From JAPLST01 sp964397565 (GTDB lineage: Bacteria; Auribacterota; UBA3054; JAPLST01), in assembly GCA_964397565.1 (NCBI GenBank), contig CAYNJC010000054.1, positions 1 through 22,026 on the forward strand: 22,026 nt of DNA. Reading direction: 5' to 3'. Both the position numbers and the translations under genes were made by a program. A model generated the notes under the pieces. That model saw only the letters and a list, made by a program, of their open reading frames with translations, was not told the origin of the DNA and did no database searches. This document shows positions 1 to 7,529 of this stretch, one piece after another; position 1 is the first letter of the stretch, and each line of letters begins with the position of its first letter.

Positions 1-113
1 AGTTCAAGGCCAAGAAAGACGCGACCGTGAATTATACGGTGCGCAAGCATGTCTTCAAAGCCACGGTCTGGACGAATCTGCCGCCGACGTGGGTCATCTA
101 TGCCCGGCCGTAG
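1..113 (+). CDS. 3' end of an upstream gene of unknown product (partial)
   Basis: An open frame enters from the left edge (first full codon at position 3) and ends at a TAG at 111-113, giving 36 residues that end in TWVIYARP. The piece is rich in Lys, Thr, Val and aromatic residues with alternating polar and hydrophobic positions, as in a beta-rich domain. There is no PEP-CTERM tail. The fragment is too short to identify a family. It is called a gene because its composition is protein-like and because a strong promoter follows it, consistent with a gene boundary. It could also be a chance open frame. Confidence 0.5.
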   Translation, partial: FKAKKDATVNYTVRKHVFKATVWTNLPPTWVIYARP

Positions 114-207
114 CCGGCGCTGCTCGCCGTGGCAAGCGCGCCGTTAGTTGCGCGCGCACCAAGCCCACAACCTTAGAGCGCCATGTCAGATGGTCAGCAC
201 GGCACAT

Positions 208-236
208 TTGACAATGACGGGCCGCCGCACTATAAT
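208..236 (+). promoter_or_regulatory. Perfect-consensus sigma70-type promoter
   Basis: TTGACA at 208-213 and TATAAT at 231-236 are separated by exactly 17 bases, so both hexamers and the spacer match the housekeeping sigma consensus fully. Transcription would start near 242-244 and leave a leader of about 65 bases before the ATG at 307. The 114-306 gap otherwise holds only a weak GC-rich inverted repeat near 136-155. The promoter is placed to drive the beta-helix gene at 307 and probably the genes that follow to 9272. Confidence 0.85.
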
Positions 237-306
237 ACGAGGTATACGGTGGAGCGCGGCCCAGTGCACTACCGCCTGTTTTCATCGGCGACTCACGGAG
301 GATGTC

Positions 307-3297
307 ATGACGATTGTCACGCTTCAACACCATATCTGGAGTATTGCCTGTGTTGTTGTTCTCTGTTGTCTGTCGCGCGCGCAGGCCGGCGTGACCAACA
401 GCACCAGCGGCGGCGCGGTGGTTGCCACGATTCAGGCAGCGGTCAACGCGGCCAACAACGGCGACACCTTGCTGGTCTCGACCGGCCTCTATGTCGAGAA
501 CGTTCGTATCGTGGAGAAAAGTCTTTCGTTGCAGGGCGGCTACTCGCCGAACTTTTCCGCGCAGATCAGCAATGCCATGGCCACTGTCATCGTGCCGGCT
601 GCGGGCATATCCATCATGACGCTCTTGTCGAACGAATCCGTTGTGCTGGAATATCTGGCGCTGACCAACGGCGCGGCGTTTGGTGGCGGCGCTGTCTTCT
701 GCGACGTGGGCGTCACCGTGACGGCCCGCCAGTGCGCTATCCGGCACAGCGCGGCGCTGGGCGGCGGCGGCGCGTTTCTCGGCACCAACTGCACGCTGGT
801 CCTGCAGAATACGCCCGTCGCGTACAACAGCGCGGCGTTCGGCGGCGGCATCTATGCCTACACGCGGACGGCCCACGTCATTTTGGAAGGACCTGACACG
901 GATGTGCGTGACAATGTTGCCACCTACGGCGGCGGTGTCTGCGCCAGTGGCGCACGCGTTGATGTGCGGGCCAACGCGGACGTGTACGGCAACGTTGCCG
1001 TCGCGCGCGGCGGCGGCCTGTATCTTGAAAGAAGCGCCCAAGGGCGCATCAGCGATAGTGGCAGCACCGTCGGCACAAGCAATCCCAACCGCGCCACCAA
1101 TACGGTGGCCGAGGGCGGCGGCGTGTATGTGGATGGCGCTTCCTTGGTGGTCGAGAACAGCGCCGCATTATGGGCCAATCACGCCACCCTGCGCGGCGGC
1201 GGCATTTATGTCACGAACGGCAGTGTGGTCGTGCGCAATAATGCTGCCATTGGCTACGATGCGGGCGTGGTCAGCAACTATGCCGGCTTCATCGGTGGCG
1301 GCATCTGCGCGGTGGATTCGCTGGTCGTCGTCAGCAACGATGCGCGCATCGTCTATGGTATGGCTGGGTTCGGCGGTGGCGTGCTACTCTGGAACTCAAC
1401 GGGGATTTTTGAGCGCGCGGTGCTGCGCAACAACATCGCCGCTAGTGGCGGCGGCGGTATGTATGCGTATCTGACCTGCGCGGTGTCATTGGCGGCGTGC
1501 GTGCTGGAAGGCAATCGGGTGATTGTCGGCCAAGGTGGCGGCGCGATGTTTGATCAAAGTCCGAGCGCGATGCTGATCAGCAACACGGTCTTCAGCAGCA
1601 ACACCGCCAACATTGCGGGTGCACTCGCGGCCCAAGGTTGTTCCCAAGTGGCGCTACGGCACGGCTGCCGCATGGCGAACAACAGCGCGATGTACATTGG
1701 TGCAGCGCATCTAGTCGTGTGCAATGGGTTGCGGATGGACGACGTGCAGGTGATCTCCAATGTTGCCCTGCAATATGCCGGGATGACGGTCTTCAACTGT
1801 GCCGATGTTGACCTGGTCGATTGCGATCTACGGGACAACACCGCGACCAACAGCGTCTTTGGCGCATTGACCATGATGCAAAGCACCGGCCGCCTGCGCA
1901 CGCGCGCGCGCCCCGCCGAGGTGCGCGGCAACCGCGCGCTGAGCGGCGCCGGCATCACCCTGGCCTCCTTGAGCCAGCTTGCGTTCGAGGCGCCCACATA
2001 CCCCTTTACCATCAGCGCCAATACGGCACCCGGCTACGGCGGCGGCATGTGGTGCATGGACAATAGCACCGTCACCATGATGGGCGCGGTGTATATGCTG
2101 AGCAATACCGCCGCCTTTGGCGGCGCGATTGCCGCCACCAATGGGGCTGTCCTGACGATGCTGCCGACCAACGGCGTGGCGCCGGTCTTTCTGGGCAATG
2201 CGGCGCTGGGCAATGGCGGCGCGCTCCACCTGGCGGAGAGTTCGCAGGCCACCGCCGTCAATTGTGGCTTCTATGGCAATACCGCCCTGAACTTCGGCGG
2301 CGCACTCTACAGCGATAGTAGCATCCTGCTGGTCCGTGGCGACTTTAGTGACGCACCCGGCGCGCCCCCATGCACATTCGTCGGCAACAGCGCGAGTTTC
2401 GGCGGCGCGGTGTACAGCTCGTCCGCGCGCATGACCTGCATGGATGCGCTCGTGGCCAGCAACACGGCGGCGAGTTTCGGCGGCGGCCTGCGCATTGCCA
2501 ATGGCGGCGAGGCCGCGCTGGTGAACTGCGTCATTGTCCGCAACAATGCTCCCGCCGGCGCGGGTGTCGGCAGTGGCGCAACATCCCTGTTGCAACTGCG
2601 GCACTGTACCGTCAGCCAGAATCAAAGCGATGGCGTCACCTCGGCCGGCGGCCTCGCGGCACTGACTAATTGCATTGTCCTGGGCAATAGTGGCGTTGCG
2701 GTCGGCGCCGGGAACACGGTCAACTACTCTGATGTGGAGGGCGGCTATCCTGGCGCGGGCAACCTAGATGTGAATCCGCTGTTCGCCAATCCCGCCGCGC
2801 TCGACTATGCGCTCACGCGCGGCTCGCCTTGCGTTGACACGGGCATTCCGGCCGGCGTGACCTGGGACTGCATCGGCGCACCGCGCCCGATGGGCATTAC
2901 CTATGACATGGGCGCCTACGAGCTTGACCCCGCACCGGTGATCTTCGCCGCGCCGACCCTGCTCGATTTTGGCGAGATCGTCATTGGTGATGCGGCCAGT
3001 CTCCCGGTGGGCGTCAAGAACATCGGCAACAGCACGTTGAGCGGCACCGTCAACTTTGTGCCCGCACCCATCTTCAGCGCCGCGCCCGCCAGCTACTCAT
3101 TGCCGGTCAGTGACGGCACGAATGTGCTCATCACCTTCACCCCGCCGATCATGTACGCGTGGACACAAACGATCGTCTTCGCCAGCAACGGCGGCAGCGT
3201 TGACGTGACGTTGATCGGCGCCGGCATTCCCGAGCCGCTGGCGTGCGCGGCAGCGGTGGTGTTGTTCATCGCCATCGCGCGGAGACTGTATTTTTAG
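307..3297 (+). CDS. Pmp-like right-handed beta-helix protein with choice-of-anchor Q and D modules and PEP-CTERM tail
   Basis: A 996-residue secreted surface protein. The start at 307 is chosen because GGAGGA (297-302) lies just upstream and a signal peptide follows at once (residues 1-27, cleavage after AQA); the frame stays open further upstream but without these signals. Residues 28-85 form an N-terminal cap with the motifs GDTLLVSTGLY and GGYSPNF. Residues about 100-800 are beta-helix coils marked by GGG[IVL] turns and chlamydial-Pmp-like F-x-x-N motifs at about 429, 628, 655 and 691. A choice-of-anchor Q module spans 823-872 (from NPLF to MGAYE). An ASH-like choice-of-anchor D domain follows (about 876-972, with FTPP and FASNGG). 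The sorting tail starts at I974: PEP at 975-977, a hydrophobic stretch and RR near the end. It is colinear with the protein at 4491-7523. Adhesin or matrix function is inferred. Confidence 0.9.
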   Translation: MTIVTLQHHIWSIACVVVLCCLSRAQAGVTNSTSGGAVVATIQAAVNAANNGDTLLVSTGLYVENVRIVEKSLSLQGGYSPNFSAQISNAMATVIVPAAGISIMTLLSNESVVLEYLALTNGAAFGGGAVFCDVGVTVTARQCAIRHSAALGGGGAFLGTNCTLVLQNTPVAYNSAAFGGGIYAYTRTAHVILEGPDTDVRDNVATYGGGVCASGARVDVRANADVYGNVAVARGGGLYLERSAQGRISDSGSTVGTSNPNRATNTVAEGGGVYVDGASLVVENSAALWANHATLRGGGIYVTNGSVVVRNNAAIGYDAGVVSNYAGFIGGGICAVDSLVVVSNDARIVYGMAGFGGGVLLWNSTGIFERAVLRNNIAASGGGGMYAYLTCAVSLAACVLEGNRVIVGQGGGAMFDQSPSAMLISNTVFSSNTANIAGALAAQGCSQVALRHGCRMANNSAMYIGAAHLVVCNGLRMDDVQVISNVALQYAGMTVFNCADVDLVDCDLRDNTATNSVFGALTMMQSTGRLRTRARPAEVRGNRALSGAGITLASLSQLAFEAPTYPFTISANTAPGYGGGMWCMDNSTVTMMGAVYMLSNTAAFGGAIAATNGAVLTMLPTNGVAPVFLGNAALGNGGALHLAESSQATAVNCGFYGNTALNFGGALYSDSSILLVRGDFSDAPGAPPCTFVGNSASFGGAVYSSSARMTCMDALVASNTAASFGGGLRIANGGEAALVNCVIVRNNAPAGAGVGSGATSLLQLRHCTVSQNQSDGVTSAGGLAALTNCIVLGNSGVAVGAGNTVNYSDVEGGYPGAGNLDVNPLFANPAALDYALTRGSPCVDTGIPAGVTWDCIGAPRPMGITYDMGAYELDPAPVIFAAPTLLDFGEIVIGDAASLPVGVKNIGNSTLSGTVNFVPAPIFSAAPASYSLPVSDGTNVLITFTPPIMYAWTQTIVFASNGGSVDVTLIGAGIPEPLACAAAVVLFIAIARRLYF

Positions 3298-3343
3298 TTG
3301 CACCGTTACATCATTGCATAACCACTCATGCCAAGGAGCCCCC

Positions 3344-4441
3344 ATGCTTGCATTGCCGTTCATCAAACGCCTGTATCTTCCGCTCGCGACCATGGCCGTC
3401 ATCACCCTCGCTGCGTGGCCTTGCCACGGCATTGACTGGAGCAGCCCGCTGAACCGCGTCATCCGCAAAACCGTTGACGAAGTCGGCAAGGCCGTCACCG
3501 CACCGACGGTCGCCACAAACATACCGGCGGCCCGGTCTGCGGCGCCGGCCGCATCCACGGCGTCCTCGCCCGCCACGCGCGCCACGACCGCCGCGCCCGC
3601 CCGGCAAGGCGGCGGCACGGTTGTCTTTTCGTCCACGCCGATCAATCCCGCCGCGCCGCCCGCCAGCCAGGCCCATTTTAAAGCCGGCGACCATATCTAC
3701 GCCCTGATTGCCATGGACAAGCCCTGGCGCGCCGCGTTCGACAACGCCACCGATTCTTCCGTGCAAATTCCGGTCAAGTTCACCATCGGCACCAAGGAGC
3801 TGTTTCAATACATCACGGTCAATAAACCTGACCTGATCAAGGGCAGCACATTCGTGCTGGACATCGCGCCCGCCGTGGACAAGATGACGGCCTATCGCGA
3901 TCCAGAGATCAGCTATCCGCTCTGCTCCAGCCGCACGTTCGGCCCGTTCCTTTTCACCGATTTGCTGGGCAGTCTCCCGGCCGGTACGCATCCGATTGTG
4001 TTCAGCGTTGCCTACTATGGTCAGACCTATGCGTCCGGCGCGTGCGACATTCAGGGCGCCGATTTTTCCTCGTATGCCGCGTTGAATAAAGCCATCAAAG
4101 ACGTCATCGAAGGCACGCGCGGCATGCCTGCCCCCGGCATGGTCAATCACACGCTCGAAGCCGAGATCAAGAAACTGTGCGAAAACGCCGGCTGGAAGGA
4201 TATCGAGCGCATTGTCATTGTGGACAAGGATTGGTGGATTGACTACTATGAGGGCTCGGGCAGCCCGGAGAAATCGCGGCATCTCGCCGCCGCCGTGGCC
4301 GCCAAGGACAGCGATGGCAGTTACTACTATTGCACCGTGACGTTCCATCAGCCAAAACTGATCAGCGGCGGGTTTGGCGCGCTGGCGCTGACGCACACCG
4401 GCATGAAGAACACGATCGCCAAAGAGAACATCGGCAAGTAG
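3344..4441 (+). CDS. Secreted protein of unknown function with Ala/Pro/Thr-rich linker
   Basis: A 365-residue protein I do not recognise. AAGGAG at 3333-3338 selects the ATG at 3344 over an in-frame ATG at 3314. Residues 1-29 look like a signal peptide (basic start, hydrophobic core around LATMAVITLAA, likely cleavage after CHG). Residues about 46-115 are a low-complexity Ala/Pro/Thr/Arg linker. Residues about 115-260 look beta-rich and begin with FKAGDHIYALIAM. A final domain (about 270-365) contains DKDWWIDYYEGSG and the aromatic strand SYYYCTVTFHQP. There is no PEP-CTERM tail, lipobox or barrel, so it is predicted to be soluble in the periplasm or exported. It sits between two paralogous beta-helix genes, about 46 and 49 bases from each, so it is probably co-transcribed. 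A chaperone, stalk or matrix partner is possible, but nothing in the sequence proves this. Confidence 0.8.
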   Translation: MLALPFIKRLYLPLATMAVITLAAWPCHGIDWSSPLNRVIRKTVDEVGKAVTAPTVATNIPAARSAAPAASTASSPATRATTAAPARQGGGTVVFSSTPINPAAPPASQAHFKAGDHIYALIAMDKPWRAAFDNATDSSVQIPVKFTIGTKELFQYITVNKPDLIKGSTFVLDIAPAVDKMTAYRDPEISYPLCSSRTFGPFLFTDLLGSLPAGTHPIVFSVAYYGQTYASGACDIQGADFSSYAALNKAIKDVIEGTRGMPAPGMVNHTLEAEIKKLCENAGWKDIERIVIVDKDWWIDYYEGSGSPEKSRHLAAAVAAKDSDGSYYYCTVTFHQPKLISGGFGALALTHTGMKNTIAKENIGK

Positions 4442-4490
4442 GGTGATGCCGCGCGGTCCAATGCTTCCTTTCACACCAACGGAGAAGGCC

Positions 4491-7400
4491 ATGAACGCAG
4501 GGCGGATTATCTCTTTGGCGTTATGCTTCTCGCTGTCGGGGCTGGCCAACATCACGAACATCACCAGCGGTGGCTTTGCCTACACGACCCTCGGCGCGGC
4601 CATTGACATGGCAAACTACGGCGACACGTTGTTGATTACGGTGGGCACCTATGACGAGCATATGCACATCTACCAGAAATCGTTGAAATTTCTGGGCGGC
4701 TACGCGGCGGATTTTCACAGTCGCACGAACGACGCGCGCCTGACGGTGGTGAATGCCGGCGCGGCGGCCAGCGTGCTCAGCGTGGTCAGTCACTGCGATG
4801 TGGTGGTTGATTGCATGACGCTGACCAACGGGGCGGCAGCGGCCGGCGGCGGCATTTTCCTCGAACGATGGGTGACGGTGCTGGCGCAGACCAGTGTCAT
4901 TGCGTGCAGCAGCGCCATCCGGGGCGGCGGCATCGCCGTGGGTAGCAACAGCACCCTTACCTTGATCGACACGCCGGTGTTCGGCAGCAGTGCCGAACAG
5001 GGCGGCGGCATTTATGCCACGGGCGACAACACGGCCGTCGTGCTCAAGGGCGCCCGGACCGAGATTTACGGCAACAGCGCCACGGACGGCGGCGGCATCT
5101 GGGCTGATGACGCCACCGTCAGCATCCTGTCGAACGCCAGTGTGTTCGGCAACGTTGCCACGGCACGCGGCGGCGGGCTGTACCTTGGCAACGGCGCGCA
5201 CGCAACGGTCAACGGCGCCGGCAGTGGCGTGGGAACCGCCGCGCCGAATCAGGCCACCAATGCGGTGGCGGAGGGCGGTGGCGCGTACGTGCGGGAATCG
5301 TCGCTGGTGGTTGAAGACGGCGCCGGCTTCTGGGCTAACAGCGCCACGGTGCGCGGCGGCGCCGTGCTGGTTACCAATGGCAGCGTGGTCGTGCGCAACG
5401 ATGCTGCCATCGGGCATGCGGGCGGCACGCTCAGCAATAGCGCCTTTGGCGGCGGCGGCGGCATCTGCGCCATTGATGCGCTGGTCGTTGTCAGCAACAA
5501 TGCGCGGATTGTCCACGGTGCTGCGGGCGTGGGCGGCGGCGTGCTGCTGTGGAATGCCACCGGCATCTTTGATCATGCCGTCGTGGCCGGCAACAGCGCC
5601 TACCACGACGGCGGCGGTCTGTTTGCATATCTGACGAGTGTGGTTGCCATGACCGCCTGCCGTTTCGAGAACAACCATGCGGATGAGTACGGCGGTGCCA
5701 TCTACCTGCAGCGCCTGCCGCGCACGGCCTGCATCAGCGCGACTGATATGACCAATAACACCGCCGGCATCGCGGCGGGCGCCGTGTATGCCAACGACTG
5801 TGGCGACGTGGTGTTGCAGGGCGGCGGCGGCATGGCGCACAACCGCGCGGTTGTCGCAGGGGCCGCTTTTTTCGAGGGATGTCAGCTGGTGGTCATGGAC
5901 GCTGTCCGGGTCGCCTCGAATACCGCATCGGACTGTGGCGGGGTGGTCTTGTCGTCGTGTCCGGACTTTGACCTGGCCGACTGCGATTTTCTGGACAATG
6001 TGGCGCTCAGCAATGCCGGCGCGGTGCAGATCGAGCGCAGCGCCGGGCGGCTGCGCACGGTCGCGCGCGCCAGCCACATCGGCGGCAACCGCACCAGCGG
6101 TGGCGGCGGCATTCGTCTGGTGGATCACTCGCTGCTTGCCATCGCCGCGCCGGTGCATGCGCTGCAGATCATCAGCAATGCCGTCACGAGCTATGGCGGC
6201 GGGCTCTGGTGTACGGATAGCAGCACCGTGACGGTCATGGGTGCGGTGGCATTCATGGGCAACAGCGCCAAGAACGGTGGCGCGTTGCACGCCGACAATG
6301 AGAGCGTGGTCGCGTTGCTGCCCACCAACGGCGCGGCGCCGCAGTTTCTCGGCAATGCGGCCGAGGATAGCGGCGGGGCGGTCAATCTGATGCTCGACGC
6401 ACGGCTGCTGGCGATGAACTGCCGGTTCAGCGGCAATAGTGCCGTCGCCTGCGGCGGCGCGCTGCATGCCGACTGGTGCCAGGTGCGCGTGCAGGGCGAT
6501 TTCAGCGTGCCGGTGAGCGGGCCGCCGTGCGTCTTTTTCGACAACACGGCGCACGTCGGCGGCGCCTGCTACATTGAAGACGAGTCCACGTTTCACCTGC
6601 AGGATGCGCTGATCGTCAGCAATCGCGTGACGCACATCGGCGGCGGCGTGCGCGTGGAAACCGGCAGCCACGCCAGCATGATCAACTGTGTCGTCGCGCG
6701 GAATACGGCGCCAACCGCCGGCGGTATCAGTGTCGGGTTGAGCGTGCGCGCGGCGCTGTGGTATTGCACGGTCGCGGATAACGATGCCGACGGCGTGTAT
6801 TGCTACGGTGGCGTTATCGGCCTGACCAATTGCGTTGTCTGGGGCAACACGAGCACGCAGATCAACGCCGGCTTTACCGTGGATTCTAGCGACGTGCAGG
6901 GCGGCTACGTCGGCGTCGACAATCTGGATGTCGACCCGCTATTCAAGGCCCCGGCGGCGCTCAATTGGGCCCTCGCGCTCGGCTCGCCCTGCGTGGATAC
7001 AGCCATCAACTGCGGCGTGACACTGGATTGCCGTGGCGCGCCGCGGCCGATGGGCTATGGCTTTGATATGGGCGCCTACGAACTTGATCCCGCGCCCGTG
7101 CTTGCCGTGACGCCCACCCAGCTTGATTTCGGCGTCTTGACCCTCAACACGTCGTCAAATCTGACCGCGCTGGTCGAGAGCAGTGGCAACGGCTGGCTGA
7201 CCGGCGCGATCTACAATGTGCCGGTGCCAATTTTCACCGCGGCGCCCGTCAGCTACATCATCCCGCCCAACAGCGCGACCGACGTCATCTTTACCTTCAC
7301 GCCGCCGATCAGCTATGCCTGGACGCAGACCATCACCTTCGCCAGCAACGGCGGCAGCCTTGACCTGCAGCTTATTGGTCGGGGCATCCCCGAGCCGCTG

Positions 7401-7523
7401 ATGCTGTGCTGGCTGGCGGCGGCCGTCTGCGCGTGGCGGCGCTGCGCGGCACAACAGCGGCACGGGTGCGCGCCGCATGGCAGCGTGGTCAAAGTTCCGT
7501 ATGCCGGTCATGGCATGAGGTAG
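4491..7523 (+). CDS. Pmp-like right-handed beta-helix protein with PEP-CTERM tail, paralogue of the 307-3297 gene
   Basis: A 1010-residue surface protein. GGAG at 4481-4484 lies six bases before the ATG. The signal peptide covers residues 1-19 (ending SGLA). Residues 20-73 are the cap (GDTLLITVGTY, GGYAADF). The beta-helix (about 80-800) has many GGG[IL] turns and F-x-x-N/GGA motifs, including 588, 619, 646 and 682. Choice-of-anchor Q spans about 815-864 and the ASH-like choice-of-anchor D about 868-964. The tail has PEP at 967-969, a hydrophobic stretch and RR at 983-984, but then runs on for 26 polar and basic residues, longer than usual for PEP-CTERM. Domain order and many stretches (such as NGSVVVRN and GGGVLLWN) match the 307 gene along the full length, indicating a duplication. 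The last codons also contain the GAGG that probably serves the next gene, whose ATG is seven bases beyond the stop codon. Confidence 0.9.
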   Translation: MNAGRIISLALCFSLSGLANITNITSGGFAYTTLGAAIDMANYGDTLLITVGTYDEHMHIYQKSLKFLGGYAADFHSRTNDARLTVVNAGAAASVLSVVSHCDVVVDCMTLTNGAAAAGGGIFLERWVTVLAQTSVIACSSAIRGGGIAVGSNSTLTLIDTPVFGSSAEQGGGIYATGDNTAVVLKGARTEIYGNSATDGGGIWADDATVSILSNASVFGNVATARGGGLYLGNGAHATVNGAGSGVGTAAPNQATNAVAEGGGAYVRESSLVVEDGAGFWANSATVRGGAVLVTNGSVVVRNDAAIGHAGGTLSNSAFGGGGGICAIDALVVVSNNARIVHGAAGVGGGVLLWNATGIFDHAVVAGNSAYHDGGGLFAYLTSVVAMTACRFENNHADEYGGAIYLQRLPRTACISATDMTNNTAGIAAGAVYANDCGDVVLQGGGGMAHNRAVVAGAAFFEGCQLVVMDAVRVASNTASDCGGVVLSSCPDFDLADCDFLDNVALSNAGAVQIERSAGRLRTVARASHIGGNRTSGGGGIRLVDHSLLAIAAPVHALQIISNAVTSYGGGLWCTDSSTVTVMGAVAFMGNSAKNGGALHADNESVVALLPTNGAAPQFLGNAAEDSGGAVNLMLDARLLAMNCRFSGNSAVACGGALHADWCQVRVQGDFSVPVSGPPCVFFDNTAHVGGACYIEDESTFHLQDALIVSNRVTHIGGGVRVETGSHASMINCVVARNTAPTAGGISVGLSVRAALWYCTVADNDADGVYCYGGVIGLTNCVVWGNTSTQINAGFTVDSSDVQGGYVGVDNLDVDPLFKAPAALNWALALGSPCVDTAINCGVTLDCRGAPRPMGYGFDMGAYELDPAPVLAVTPTQLDFGVLTLNTSSNLTALVESSGNGWLTGAIYNVPVPIFTAAPVSYIIPPNSATDVIFTFTPPISYAWTQTITFASNGGSLDLQLIGRGIPEPLMLCWLAAAVCAWRRCAAQQRHGCAPHGSVVKVPYAGHGMR

Positions 7524-7529
7524 TGTGCC

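Noticed and set aside
136..155. GC-rich inverted repeat (GCGCGC, 8-base loop, GCGCGC) as a terminator of the upstream gene
   Set aside because: The stem is only six pairs of simple sequence and no T-run follows, so intrinsic termination is not supported.
241..247. GGTATAC shared by the first promoter region and the second (9442-9448) as a common operator
   Set aside because: It sits at different places relative to the two -10 boxes, and a 7-base match between two AT-rich promoter patches is weak evidence.
263..270. Palindrome AGTGCACT in the leader of the 307 gene as a regulator site
   Set aside because: It is only eight bases with no flanking symmetry and no second copy in the intergenic sequence I examined.
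4521..6671. Very long open frame on the - strand (716 codons), with others at 3326-4564, 9775-10989 and 11611-12477
   Set aside because: They lie antisense to clear genes with signal peptides and conserved domains. Their Arg/Ala/His-rich translations are what GC-rich codons and repeated GGC/GCC tracts give on the opposite strand.
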